Assembly: GCA_021846275.1 (NCBI GenBank)
Contig: JAJZBZ010000001.1
Location: forward strand, 806,001-870,000
Source of the DNA: Acidobacteriota bacterium
GTDB taxonomy: Bacteria; Acidobacteriota; Terriglobia; Terriglobales; Acidobacteriaceae
DNA: 64,000 bases
Direction of reading: 5' to 3'
Under the pieces are notes generated by a model, which was given only the letters and a program-made list of their open reading frames with translations, did no database searches and was not told the DNA's origin. This document shows, in pieces, positions 16,434 through 25,116 of the stretch (the first letter of the stretch is position 1; each line of letters opens with the position of its first letter). Position numbers and translations under genes: made by a program.

Positions 16434-17507
16434 TCAGGGTTCGTCGCGGTAGATGCCGATCTGGGCCTTGCCGCCTTCGGTCATGCGCGCGCGGAACATG
16501 CCGGGCGTGTTGAAGCTCCAGGCCATCTGGCCGTCGGGCGCGATGGCGATGACGCCGCCGTCGCCGTGGATGGGGACGAGTTGCTGCTGGATGACCAGAT
16601 CGGCAGCGGCTTGCAGCGTCATGCCCTTGTACTGGACGAGGGCGCAGATGGTGCGTGCGACGGTGAAGCGGATGAAGTACTCGCCGATGCCGGTGCCGGA
16701 GACGGCGCAGGACTGGTTGGAGGCGTAGGTTCCGGCTCCGATGATGGGTGAGTCGCCGACGCGGTCCCAGCGTTTGGCGGTGAGTCCTCCGGTGGAGGTT
16801 CCGGCGGCGACGTTTCCGGCGCGGTCAAGGGCGACGACGCCGACGGTGCCGTATTTATGGTTGTCGGGGGTCTCGAAGAAGGCGGATTCGTGGGTGGGCG
16901 CGGGCGGCGCTCCGGCTGGACGCGGAGGGATGGGCAGGTGTTCGCGCTGGAGTTCGCGGACCAGGCTCTGCCAGCGGCGCTCGGTGAAGAAAAACGACGG
17001 CGGCACTTGTTCGAGGCCGACGGAGCGGGCAAAGGCGTCGGCACCGGGGCCGACGAGCATGACGTGCGGCGATTTTTCCATGACGGCGCGGGCGAGCGAG
17101 ATGGGGTGGCGCGTGGTGGTGACGTCGGCGACGGCTCCGGCGGTCATGGTCTTGCCGTCCATGATTGCGGCGTCAAGCTGATTGGTTCCGTCGGCGGCGA
17201 AGACGGCTCCGCGCCCGGCGTTGAAGAGCGGATCGTCCTCAAGAATGCGGATTGCAGCCTCGACGGCATCGACCGACGAGCCTCCGCGATCGAGAATGGA
17301 GGTGGCCGCATGGAGCGCGGCGGCCATGCCGGCGCGATAGCCTTTTTCCGCTTCGGGCGACATGGAACTGCGCTCGATGACGCCGGCGCCGCCGTGGATG
17401 ACGACGGCCCATTTGTGCTGGGGACTGGGTGCTGGAGGCTGTGCAAATGCGGACGTGGACATGACGATTGTGGCTACCAGAATGAGGCTGTTTCGCAGGC
17501 GGTGCAT
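16434..17507 (-). CDS. exported isoaspartyl peptidase / plant-type L-asparaginase
   Basis: A 357-residue protein with a signal peptide (residues 1-22, ending S-A-F-A) and GAGG at correct spacing before ATG 17507. It belongs to the Ntn-hydrolase asparaginase-2 family: V-I-H-G-G-A-G at residues 37-43, N-A-G-R-G-A-V-F, and the autocleavage site with nucleophile T221 in H-K-Y-G-T-V-G-V-V-A-L-D, followed by the S-T-G-G-L-T-A-K-R-W and G-D-S-P-I-I-G-A-G-T-Y-A binding loops. Members self-cleave before the Thr, then hydrolyse beta-aspartyl dipeptides or asparagine. Export suggests scavenging of damaged peptides in the periplasm. The amidohydrolase gene ends 8 bases upstream, so the two are probably one transcript. 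Confidence 0.92.
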   Translation of the reverse strand: MHRLRNSLILVATIVMSTSAFAQPPAPSPQHKWAVVIHGGAGVIERSSMSPEAEKGYRAGMAAALHAATSILDRGGSSVDAVEAAIRILEDDPLFNAGRGAVFAADGTNQLDAAIMDGKTMTAGAVADVTTTRHPISLARAVMEKSPHVMLVGPGADAFARSVGLEQVPPSFFFTERRWQSLVRELQREHLPIPPRPAGAPPAPTHESAFFETPDNHKYGTVGVVALDRAGNVAAGTSTGGLTAKRWDRVGDSPIIGAGTYASNQSCAVSGTGIGEYFIRFTVARTICALVQYKGMTLQAAADLVIQQQLVPIHGDGGVIAIAPDGQMAWSFNTPGMFRARMTEGGKAQIGIYRDEP

Positions 17508-17514
17508 GGGCAGT

Positions 17515-18852
17515 TTACCTCGCTGAGGGGGTGATGTCGTTGCGGTAGATGTGGCCGCCCTTCATGACGAAGGCGACGCGGGTGACGGCGTCGATGTTCT
17601 GGAGCGGATTGCCGCGAACGGCGATGATGTCGGCGTCGAAGCCGGGCTTGAGCTGGCCGATCTGGTCCTGCCAGGTGAGCAGGCGCGCGCCGTGCAGGAG
17701 GTCGGCACGGAGCACGTCAGCCGGTGCCATGCCGTACTGGGCCATGAGGACCAGCTCGCGAGCCTGAGTGCCGTGAGGGAACGGGCCGACGTCAGAGCCG
17801 ACGGCCATGGGGACTCCGGCGGCGAGCTGCTTGTGGAACTGCTGGACGTGGTAGTCGAGTTCGGCGCGCTCCTGAGCGGCGGCGGCGGGTGAGTCGGCAT
17901 GGTCGGCGAAGTATTCGCTGATGGCGAAGGTGGGGACGGCGTAGATCTGTTTTTCGCGCATGAGGCGCATGGTTTCATCGCTGAGTTGGTAGGCGTGGTC
18001 GATGGAGGCTACGCCGGCTGTGGCGGCGTAGAGCGCGCCGGGTTCGCCGGTGCAGTGGACGCCGACGTTGGTGCCCATGCGCGCGGCCTCGGCGACGGCG
18101 GCGGCGAGCTGCTGCTCGGTGAACTGCCAGGGAGTGTGGAAGACGCCGTTGACGTAGGTGTCCCGACCAGTCTGGTACATCTTGACGAAGCTGGAGCCTT
18201 CCTTGAGCTGCTCGCGGATGACGGCGATGATCTGGTCGGTGCTGTCGGCGTAGGTGGCGTTCGACGAGATGTGTTCGGCGGGATTGAAGTGGATTGCGTC
18301 CTCGTGGCCGCCGAGAATGCTGATGGCGTTGCCGCTGATGCGCATGCGCGGGCCGGGAATGAGGCCGGCGTCGATGGAGTCGCGGACGGCGGAGTCAGCC
18401 GAGCCTGCGCCCTCGGTGCCCATGTCGCGCTCGGCGGTGAAGCCGGCCATGAGGTCGGCGCGGGCGGCGAGCGCGGCGTAGATGGTTCGCTGCGGGACGG
18501 ACTCGACGACGGTCTGCATATCCTCGGCACCGGGGTGAAGAAAAAGATGAACGTGGGCGTCGATGAGGCCGGGCATGAGCGTGGTGGAGCCGAGATCAAG
18601 AATCGTTGCGCCACTGGGATGGGTGACGGCCGTGCCGACTTCGGCGATGTGTCCGTCACGGACGAGAATTTCGCCGGGCGAGAGGACAGTTCCCTGCTCC
18701 ACGTTGAGCAGGTGAGCAGCATGCAGGACGGTGACGGAGGCCGATGCTGTTTGCGCGGAGGATTGCGCGGTTTGGGCGGTGAGCGACGGCGAGAGGATGG
18801 CGGCGAAAGCAAACGACGCGCAGGAGTATACGGAAATGAGACGGGAAAACAT
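17515..18852 (-). CDS. secreted metal-dependent amidohydrolase (imidazolonepropionase/prolidase-like)
   Basis: A 445-residue protein from ATG 18852; a TTG two codons upstream is a poorer start. A signal peptide (C-A-S-F-A-F-A-A-I-L-S-P-S-L-T-A) is followed by an amidohydrolase fold: composite beta-domain (L-V-R-D-G-H-I-A-E-V-G), metal motif D-A-H-V-H-L-F near residue 105, K-M-Y-Q-T-G with the candidate carbamylated Lys, V-H-C-T-G-E, I-D-H-A-Y, and the metal Asp in A-V-G-S-D-V-G-P-F. Related enzymes hydrolyse Xaa-Pro dipeptides or cyclic amides. With the isoaspartyl peptidase immediately downstream it may form a periplasmic peptide-salvage pair. No Shine-Dalgarno sequence precedes the ATG. Confidence 0.87.
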   Translation of the reverse strand: MFSRLISVYSCASFAFAAILSPSLTAQTAQSSAQTASASVTVLHAAHLLNVEQGTVLSPGEILVRDGHIAEVGTAVTHPSGATILDLGSTTLMPGLIDAHVHLFLHPGAEDMQTVVESVPQRTIYAALAARADLMAGFTAERDMGTEGAGSADSAVRDSIDAGLIPGPRMRISGNAISILGGHEDAIHFNPAEHISSNATYADSTDQIIAVIREQLKEGSSFVKMYQTGRDTYVNGVFHTPWQFTEQQLAAAVAEAARMGTNVGVHCTGEPGALYAATAGVASIDHAYQLSDETMRLMREKQIYAVPTFAISEYFADHADSPAAAAQERAELDYHVQQFHKQLAAGVPMAVGSDVGPFPHGTQARELVLMAQYGMAPADVLRADLLHGARLLTWQDQIGQLKPGFDADIIAVRGNPLQNIDAVTRVAFVMKGGHIYRNDITPSAR

Positions 18853-19105
18853 GGGCAAATAGTAAACTAAGTGACAGCGAACTGCGACGCAAACGAATGG
18901 AATTCCGCAATTTCGCGGCGGATGGTTCAGGAACAGCGCGGGACAGGATTCAGAAGTTCATGGATCATTCTGGTTCCGGGCGCGGAAAAAGGAAGAAAAC
19001 CTGAACCGGCATGGTCGGCGTGGAATCTAATACTCCGTCTAATCATTTCAGAACACCTATTGCCGAGCATCCAGTCGGAACAGACAGGTTGAGATTGCGG
19101 AAACG

Positions 19106-20002
19106 TTGAAGACCTTGACCGAAAAAAACAGGAGTTTATTTTTGCGCCATATCTGGTGTGTATTGGTTGTGGTGTGCGCCATTCCGGCACTGGGACAGAG
19201 CGACGCCAGCTTGTGCAATGCGCTGCCGGATGCTCCATCGGTCGCGCTGCAGGCGGCGAATGGGGCGGCTGGTGCCAACGCGGCTGGCGGCGCGGCGGCC
19301 GAGACGCAGGCTTCGCTGACGGAGTTGGCCTTAGAGCAGGCGGGTTCCTCGTCCTCGACGGCACAGCCGAGGAAACAGACTGCGAGCGACAAGAGTCAGG
19401 TGGCTCCGAACGAGCTGCAGCCGAAGCGGATTCTCGGCTTTATGCCAAATTATCGCGCGGTGAGCGCGGGCGAGATTCCGCCGCCACCCTCGGCCAAGGA
19501 ATCGTTCAAACTTGCGACCGAAAACAGCTTCGATTATTCGGCGATTGTTTTTTCCGAACTGACCTCACTGCTGGCCGAAGGGACGGATACGCATCCTGAC
19601 CTGGGCAAGGGCATACCTGGATTCTGGGGATATAGCTGGCGCGGATTTGTGGACAAGACGGATGGGAATTACATGGTGATCTTCGCGCTGCCAACGCTGC
19701 TGCACGAGGATGTCCGCTACTACGCGATGGGCCATGGCGGGTTCAAGCGGCGGGCCTTTCATGCGGCGGCCAGTGTGCTGGTGGCCAAGAATTATGACGG
19801 AGAGAATACGTTCAGCAGCGCGGAGGTCTTTGGCCGCGCCATTGCCGAGGGCGCATCGCTGTTTTACTATCCCGATTCGGACGATACCATGGGCGATCTC
19901 TTCGAGCGCTACGGGTATTCGATCGGCCGCGACGCGATCACCGCAACCTTTCGCGAGTTCTGGCCGGATATTGCCACGCATGTTCTGCATCGGCATCCGT
20001 GA
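19106..20002 (+). CDS. secreted protein of unknown function, tandem paralogue 1
   Basis: About 298 residues if started at TTG 19106; the start is uncertain because the Shine-Dalgarno sequence (GGAAA) is weak. It has a signal peptide (I-W-C-V-L-V-V-V-C-A-I-P-A-L-G-Q), then an N-A-L-P-D-A-P-S motif and an Ala-rich linker. The C-terminal domain (about 105-298) begins Q-P-K-R-I-L-G-F-M-P-N-Y-R-A-V-S-A-G and includes N-S-F-D-Y-S, L-L-A-E-G-T-D-T-H-P, L-H-E-D-V-R-Y-Y-A-M-G-H-G-G-F and E-F-W-P-D. I recall this kind of domain as common in acidobacterial secreted proteins but know no function for it. The next gene encodes the same domain, indicating tandem duplication. A TAATACT box upstream near 19027-19033 may be its -10. 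Confidence 0.72.
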   Translation: MKTLTEKNRSLFLRHIWCVLVVVCAIPALGQSDASLCNALPDAPSVALQAANGAAGANAAGGAAAETQASLTELALEQAGSSSSTAQPRKQTASDKSQVAPNELQPKRILGFMPNYRAVSAGEIPPPPSAKESFKLATENSFDYSAIVFSELTSLLAEGTDTHPDLGKGIPGFWGYSWRGFVDKTDGNYMVIFALPTLLHEDVRYYAMGHGGFKRRAFHAAASVLVAKNYDGENTFSSAEVFGRAIAEGASLFYYPDSDDTMGDLFERYGYSIGRDAITATFREFWPDIATHVLHRHP

Positions 20003-20155
20003 GCGCGCGGTGCGAGAATAGTGGCGGAGAATGCGGCTGGGAAATTCAGGTGGAAAAATTCAGACTGGCAAGATGAAGCAGAGTTCACCCACGGTTGCTT
20101 ACCTGCGCTGCTGTTTCCGCATCTAAAAGAAGACACACGAAATTCTGGAGGCTCA

Positions 20156-21295
20156 TTGCGTTTTCTGGTTGCATTCCTTGTGTGCCCATTGCTGGCATGC
20201 ACAGCGGTGGTCACAACACAGGCACAGTCTGTTTCCGATCCCAATACAGCCTCGCTGCCGGATGCGCCGGTTTCGCATCTGTCGGCCAGGAAAACGAGTC
20301 CGGCCAAGGAAACTGATCCTACGCTTCCGGCGGCAAACGCGGAAAGAGACGCATCTGGAGAGTTGGCGACGAGCGCGGATGCGAGCGTGGTTGCAAACGC
20401 GGATGTGAGTCTGGATGCGGGCGTGGATGCAGGCAACGATTCGACGGAGTTGAGTTCGGTCGAGATTGGCTTGGCGGGATTTCAGCGGGCGGGATTCGGC
20501 TCGGCGGAATTCAGTTCGGCGGAATTCAGTTCGGCGGAATTCAGTTCGGCGGGATTCAGTTCGGCGGGATTCAGTTCTTCGAGCCTGATCGAGGCATTTC
20601 AATCGGGCGGGTCTGATGGGAATGCGAAACCAGACGGGCAAACGGTCGCAGGCTCAGCGCAGAAGACCGCAGCGCCGCCCGCCGACGAGGAGCAGCCAAA
20701 GCGCATTCTGGGGCTGATGCCGAACTATCGCGCGGTGAGCGCGGGTGTGCGTCCGCCGCCGCCGGGGCCGAAGGAATCGTTCATTATCGCGACGGAGAAT
20801 AACTTCGATTACTCGCAGTTTGTCTTTGTGGGGCTGACCTCGCTGCTGGCCGAGGGGACGAATACGCATCCGGAGTTTGGCAAGGGCGCGGGCGGTTACT
20901 GGAGCTACTACTGGCGCGGATACATTGATAAATCGGATGGCGATTACCTGATTATCTTTGCCTTCCCGACGCTCTTCCACGAGGATGAGCGCTACTTTGC
21001 GATGGGCCAGGGCGGCTTCTGGAAGCGCGCGGAGTACTCCGGCATGTCGGTCTTCATTACGCCGAATTACCACGGGAAGAATGTCTTCAACTGGGCGGAG
21101 ATTCTGGGTCGCGGCGTGTCGCAGGCGGTCTCTCTGACCTATTACCCCTCGGAGGTCTCTTCGCCGTCGTCCTACTTCAGCAAATTTGGCTATGCGGTTG
21201 GGCGCGATGCTCTGACCAACGTCTTCCGCGAGTTCTATCCGGATATGGCGCGCGTTGTCTTCAAGCCGTTCCACAAGAAAAAGACGAATAGTTGA
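20156..21295 (+). CDS. secreted protein of unknown function, tandem paralogue 2, with pentapeptide-like repeats
   Basis: Start set at TTG 20156 because GGAGG lies 4 nt upstream and the frame then begins with a signal peptide (R-F-L-V-A-F-L-V-C-P-L-L-A-C-T). The frame stays open back to 20021, but that part has no export signal. The protein has 379 residues. It has an S-L-P-D-A-P-V motif after the signal, a long Ala/Asp/Ser linker, a run of A-(E/G)-F-x-x units (about residues 110-142), and then the same domain as the upstream gene (Q-P-K-R-I-L-G-L-M-P-N-Y-R-A-V-S-A-G through E-F-Y-P-D). The domains of the two proteins align along their full length with many identical blocks, so this is a duplication followed by linker divergence. 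Confidence 0.75.
   Translation: MRFLVAFLVCPLLACTAVVTTQAQSVSDPNTASLPDAPVSHLSARKTSPAKETDPTLPAANAERDASGELATSADASVVANADVSLDAGVDAGNDSTELSSVEIGLAGFQRAGFGSAEFSSAEFSSAEFSSAGFSSAGFSSSSLIEAFQSGGSDGNAKPDGQTVAGSAQKTAAPPADEEQPKRILGLMPNYRAVSAGVRPPPPGPKESFIIATENNFDYSQFVFVGLTSLLAEGTNTHPEFGKGAGGYWSYYWRGYIDKSDGDYLIIFAFPTLFHEDERYFAMGQGGFWKRAEYSGMSVFITPNYHGKNVFNWAEILGRGVSQAVSLTYYPSEVSSPSSYFSKFGYAVGRDALTNVFREFYPDMARVVFKPFHKKKTNS
20487..20580 (+). repeat. 15-bp tandem repeat encoding A(E/G)Fxx pentapeptides
   Basis: About six copies of a 15-bp unit (core TTCGGCGGAATTCAG, the later copies GGATTC) lie in frame within the unknown secreted gene and encode A-E-F-S-S or A-G-F-S-S. Three consecutive central units are nearly identical, which implies recent slippage or unequal exchange. 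Confidence 0.85.
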
Positions 21296-21296
21296 G

Positions 21297-22049
21297 TCAG
21301 GCGGCGGCGAGCTGACGCGCGCGTTCAAAGATGGCGCGAAACATGATCTTGGTGAGCCTGCCGGTATTTGTATTTTGCAGCGAGGGATGGTAGCTGGCGA
21401 GTACGAAGCGGCCATCCGGCAGCCTGTATTCCGCGCCGTGAGCGAAGGTGATGCCGGTGCGCGAAGTGAGAGCGCCGCTGCGCAGAAATGCTGAGAGCAC
21501 CGCGTCGAAGCCGATGCGGCCCAGGCAGACGACGACGCGCATCCGCGCGAGCAGGGCGAACTCCCGGTCGAGCCAGGGAGCGCAGTTATTCAGCTCTGCG
21601 GTGGTGGGTTTGTTGCCGGGCGGCGCACAGCGGGCCGCGGCGGTGATCCACATGTCGGCGAGCGCAAGGCCGTCGTCGCGGCGGGTGGATTCGGGCTGCG
21701 AGGCGAAGCCGGTGTCAAAGAGAACGGGGTAGAGAAAATCGCCGGAGCCATCGCCGGTGAAGGGTCGTCCGGTGCGATTGGAGCCGTGAGCGCCGGGAGC
21801 GAGGCCGACGACGACGACGCGCGCCGACGGGTCGCCGAAGGATGGAACGGGACGCGCCCAGTACTCCCAGTCGCGCCACTGGCGACGGCGTTCACGGGCG
21901 ATGGCGGCGCAGTGCTGGCGCATGCGCGGGCAGCGTTCGCAGGCAATGATCCGGTGGTTGAGTTCGTCGAGGGAGTTGGCAGGAGCGATGGCCGGAGCGA
22001 CGGAAGCCGGAGCGACGGAAGCCGGGGCGGTGGAATCGCTGCGCGTCAT
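21297..22049 (-). CDS. udgB: family 5 uracil-DNA glycosylase with 4Fe-4S cluster
   Basis: A 250-residue protein from ATG 22049. Motif A is G-L-A-P-G-A-H-G-S-N-R-T-G-R-P-F, and motif B is H-P-S-L-Q-N-T-N-T-G-R-L-T, both diagnostic of UDG family 5 (UdgB). Four cysteines (C-E-R-C near the N-terminus, then A-R-C-A-P-P and N-N-C-A-P-W) are the expected 4Fe-4S ligands. UdgB removes uracil, hypoxanthine and other deaminated bases from DNA. The N-terminus has a short Ala-Pro-rich repeat (V-A-P-A-S). The start has no Shine-Dalgarno sequence but has TACAAT exactly 6 nt upstream. It converges with the unknown secreted gene, one base apart. Confidence 0.9.
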   Translation of the reverse strand: MTRSDSTAPASVAPASVAPAIAPANSLDELNHRIIACERCPRMRQHCAAIARERRRQWRDWEYWARPVPSFGDPSARVVVVGLAPGAHGSNRTGRPFTGDGSGDFLYPVLFDTGFASQPESTRRDDGLALADMWITAAARCAPPGNKPTTAELNNCAPWLDREFALLARMRVVVCLGRIGFDAVLSAFLRSGALTSRTGITFAHGAEYRLPDGRFVLASYHPSLQNTNTGRLTKIMFRAIFERARQLAAA

Positions 22050-22055
22050 GAATCG

Positions 22056-22061
22056 ATTGTA
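22056..22061 (-). promoter_or_regulatory. candidate -10 box giving a leaderless udgB transcript
   Basis: On the minus strand, TACAAT is followed by 6 nt and then the ATG. A possible -35 (TTGTCG) lies about 15 nt upstream, a short spacer. No Shine-Dalgarno sequence is present. Confidence 0.4.
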
Positions 22062-22161
22062 GAGCGGAAACCGCATCGACAAAGCGGAATTGCAATGCCG
22101 TACAATGGCGAGGCATGGATGGAAGCCATGCGGCAAGCGGCTTAAAGACAGGCGGGATGGA

Positions 22162-23331
22162 ATGTCGAAGATACAGGATGTTTTCTATGCGTTTGCGCTG
22201 GCCGGAGTGGTCAGCCTGGTCTGCGCGCCGAATGGGCATGCGCAGGGAGCGAAGTCGGCTGTGCTGATTAACGGCGAAGCGCCGGTGACGCTGACACGGC
22301 CGCATACGCCGGGCGGGACGAAACCGGAGTTTACCGGGATTACGGTGATGCCGGGTCGCGGGATGGAAGTGCAGCAGATTACGGCGTGGTTTCCCGGCAA
22401 GGGCGAGATGAACGTGCTCGCGTCACCGAGCCTCGTGCAGACGGCGTCGATGCTGAATGGGCGCGACACGGGGAATGGCGATCTTGGGTACAGGCTGGGC
22501 GCGGCATTTCTGTTTCCGTATCCGAATCGGATACGCGGGAAGCTGACGGCGGATGGAAAGATGCTGACGGCGGTTTGGAATGGGCGGTCGGTAACGATTC
22601 CGGCAAACAATATCGGGCGTCTGCCGGGCGCGGAGCGGCACGCGATGCACGGGCTGATTTTGAAGTCCAAAGTGACCGACGTGAAGGTGACACGCACTGC
22701 TGATGGCGGCGTGATTACCGGCGTGCTGCACTGCGGCGATTTCGGCGGGCACTGGTTTTCCAGCAGCGATTTGTATTACACGATCACGCTGACGGCGGGG
22801 AGCCTGGAGGTGGCGATTACGGCGAAGAATGTGGGCAATGCGAGCGAGCCGGTTGCTCTGGGCTGGCATCCGTACATTGCACTGCCGAGCAGGGACCGCA
22901 AGCAGGCGCGGCTGCATATTCCAGGCAGCGTGCTGGCGGTGGTGGATAACTACGACAATGTTTTCCCGACGGGAAAGCTGATGCCTGTGGCCGGGACTGC
23001 GTATGATTTTGAGGCTCCGGATGGCAAGGCTCTGGGCGGGCAGTTTCTGGATGACAACTTCAGTTCGCTCCAGCGCACGAATGGCGTGGTGGTGGTGAAG
23101 GTGCTGGACCCGGAGGCGCATTACGGAGTGGAGATTGACGGCGTATCGCCGGAGATTCGCACGGTGCAGGCGTATGCTCCACCGACGCAGAGCTTTGTGG
23201 CCGTGGAAGACCAGTACAACTTTGGCGATCCCTTTGGCAGGGAGTGGGGCACGATGAACACGGGGATGGTGACGCTGGGGCCGGGCAAGAGCACGAAGTG
23301 GCAGGTGAGGCTGAAGCTGTTGCAGCCGTGA
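22162..23331 (+). CDS. secreted aldose 1-epimerase (galactose mutarotase-like) protein
   Basis: A 389-residue protein starting at ATG 22162 (MSKIQDVFYAFALAG), with a signal peptide ending G-H-A-Q. The body is a galactose-mutarotase beta-sandwich: P-Y-P-N-R-I-R-G near residue 120, H-A-M-H-G-L-I-L with the conserved active-site His, W-H-P-Y-I-A-L-P with the second His region, D-D-N-F-S-S and V-E-D-Q-Y-N-F-G-D-P-F at the C-terminus, where the family has its catalytic Glu. It would interconvert alpha and beta anomers of free sugars in the periplasm. It starts divergently from udgB. A TACAAT box at 22099-22104 could be its -10. Confidence 0.85.
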   Translation: MSKIQDVFYAFALAGVVSLVCAPNGHAQGAKSAVLINGEAPVTLTRPHTPGGTKPEFTGITVMPGRGMEVQQITAWFPGKGEMNVLASPSLVQTASMLNGRDTGNGDLGYRLGAAFLFPYPNRIRGKLTADGKMLTAVWNGRSVTIPANNIGRLPGAERHAMHGLILKSKVTDVKVTRTADGGVITGVLHCGDFGGHWFSSSDLYYTITLTAGSLEVAITAKNVGNASEPVALGWHPYIALPSRDRKQARLHIPGSVLAVVDNYDNVFPTGKLMPVAGTAYDFEAPDGKALGGQFLDDNFSSLQRTNGVVVVKVLDPEAHYGVEIDGVSPEIRTVQAYAPPTQSFVAVEDQYNFGDPFGREWGTMNTGMVTLGPGKSTKWQVRLKLLQP

Positions 23332-23360
23332 TGCAGCGGAATCGGGTGAAAAATCGAAGG

Positions 23361-23390
23361 CGGCTGCGCGGAGGAGCAATGGCGCAGCCG
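23361..23390 (+). terminator. hairpin terminator after the epimerase gene
   Basis: A 9-bp perfect stem, CGGCTGCGC with its complement, and a 12-nt loop, followed by TTCCGGTTTA. It lies 30 nt past the stop codon. The U-tract is weak. Confidence 0.55.
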
Positions 23391-23579
23391 TTCCGGTTTA
23401 TGGCGGCGTGCGTTGCGCGGGCGCTGCGGTTTGACCGGCTGCGGCAAGGCTCTTACCATAGAGGATGACGTCTCCCTGCCCGGAAGCTGAGCAGCGCCGT
23501 CCCGCAGGGCACGCGCTGCCACGGGATGCGCGGCGCACGGGCCGAGATCGGGACGGACGCACACTGGAAGGCACATACT

Positions 23580-25007
23580 TTGAGTTCTGCAGAGACGATT
23601 GAAACCGCCCCCCACGCTGAAGCTACTCCGGAATCCCCCGCCATCCGCAACGAAGCTGCTGAGGATCATTCGCACGAAGACCACGCTCATGCTGGGCACG
23701 CTGATGCCGGGCACGATCATGCCGGGCACACGCACGCGCCGGTGCTGAATCCGGAGTGTGTGCGCGAAGTAAAGATTGAAGCCACAGCCGAGGAAGTGGA
23801 TGCGGTCTTCGCGGGCGTGCTGAAGGAGTACAAAAAGCACGCAAGGATTCCCGGTTTTCGCGCGGGGAAGGTTCCGGAGCCGGTGGTGAAGCGGCGGTTT
23901 GCCGAGCAGATTCGCAAGGATGTGGTGGAGCGGCTGTTGCCGCAGCGATTTCAGGCGGCGATTCAGGCGGCGGGGCTGCTGCCGATCTCGCAGCCGCAGC
24001 TCACGCGGTTGACGCTGGAGGAAGGCAAGGCGCTGGATGGCACGGCGGTCTTTGAGGTGGTGCCTGCGATTGCGATCGACGGCTACGAGTCGGTGACGGT
24101 GCCGAAGCCGGAGGTGACGGTGAGCGAAGAGGATTTTCAACGCGAACTGAAGCAGTTGCAGGAGTCGCGCGCGACGGTGGAGACGGTGGACGAGGACCGC
24201 GCACTGGTGGATGGCGACTGGACGGAGATCAGCTTCTCCGGCGTGGCCGAGGGCAACGACGCGGAGCCGGTGAGCGGGGAGAATTCGCTGGTGGAGATTG
24301 GCGGCGAGCAGACGCTGCCAGCCTTTACGGAGGCGCTGCGCGGAGCGAAGGTGGGACAGGAGATTGCGGCTGAGGTTGTCTACCCGGCTGATTATCAGGA
24401 AGCGCGGCTGGCGGGCAGGACGGTGAAGTACGCGATTGAGGTGAAGGCGCTGAAGAAGCGGACACTGCCGGAGCTGAACGATGAATTTGCTCGGGAGCTG
24501 GGCGAGTATGAGGACATGGCTGCGCTGGAGACGCGGATTCGCGAGTTCCTGACGACGACGCGGCAGCGCGACAACGAGCAGCAGGTGCGCGAGGCGCTGT
24601 TTGCGAAGCTGGCGGAGCAGTTCCAGTTTCCGGTGCCGGAGACACTGGTGCAGCAGCAGGTGGATGCGCGGTTGGAGCGCGGACTGCGCGCGCTGGCGGC
24701 GCAGGGGATGAGCGCGGAGATGATGCGCAAGCTGGACCTGGGCAGGCTGCGCGGCGCACAGCGCGATGCGGCTTTGCAGGAGGTGAGGACGGCACTGCTG
24801 CTGGATCGGATTGCGGATGCGGAGAAGATCGAGGTGAGCGACGAGGAGCTGGAGCGCGAGCTGCAGATGGCGGCGCTGCAATCGCGGGAGCCGCTGGAGA
24901 GCCTGCGCAAGCGTTTGACCGAGGACGGCGGACTGGCTAGAATCCGAGAGCAGATCAAGCGGGAAAAGACGGCCAGCAAGCTCTACGAACGCATGCCCGC
25001 GGCCTGA
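23580..25007 (+). CDS. tig: trigger factor with His-rich N-terminal extension
   Basis: A 475-residue protein from TTG 23580, chosen because GGAAGG sits 8 nt upstream; an ATG at 23526 has no ribosome site. Residues 30-52 hold nine histidines alternating with Ala, Gly and Asp, ahead of the ribosome-binding domain. That domain contains the signature G-F-R-A-G-K-V-P. The FKBP-like PPIase domain (about 160-250) and the helical C-terminal chaperone domain follow. Trigger factor binds ribosomal protein L23 at the exit tunnel and shields nascent chains. It heads tig-clpP-clpX, the conserved order. The His-rich part is absent from model trigger factors. Confidence 0.93.
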   Translation: MSSAETIETAPHAEATPESPAIRNEAAEDHSHEDHAHAGHADAGHDHAGHTHAPVLNPECVREVKIEATAEEVDAVFAGVLKEYKKHARIPGFRAGKVPEPVVKRRFAEQIRKDVVERLLPQRFQAAIQAAGLLPISQPQLTRLTLEEGKALDGTAVFEVVPAIAIDGYESVTVPKPEVTVSEEDFQRELKQLQESRATVETVDEDRALVDGDWTEISFSGVAEGNDAEPVSGENSLVEIGGEQTLPAFTEALRGAKVGQEIAAEVVYPADYQEARLAGRTVKYAIEVKALKKRTLPELNDEFARELGEYEDMAALETRIREFLTTTRQRDNEQQVREALFAKLAEQFQFPVPETLVQQQVDARLERGLRALAAQGMSAEMMRKLDLGRLRGAQRDAALQEVRTALLLDRIADAEKIEVSDEELERELQMAALQSREPLESLRKRLTEDGGLARIREQIKREKTASKLYERMPAA

Positions 25008-25116
25008 ACTGCGGATCGCGCGCTGTACAACGGTGGCGGGAAAGCAGCCGTTACCAAAGAGTATCCTCTGGCGCCGAGAAGCGACAGACCAGACGGCAAA
25101 GTGAGAGAATAGCGCA

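Noticed and set aside
21985-22045. Short direct repeats (GGAGCGACGGAAGCC type) in the udgB N-terminus as a mobile or CRISPR-like array
   Set aside because: Only two or three short in-frame copies coding V-A-P-A-S; simple codon-level slippage in a linker.
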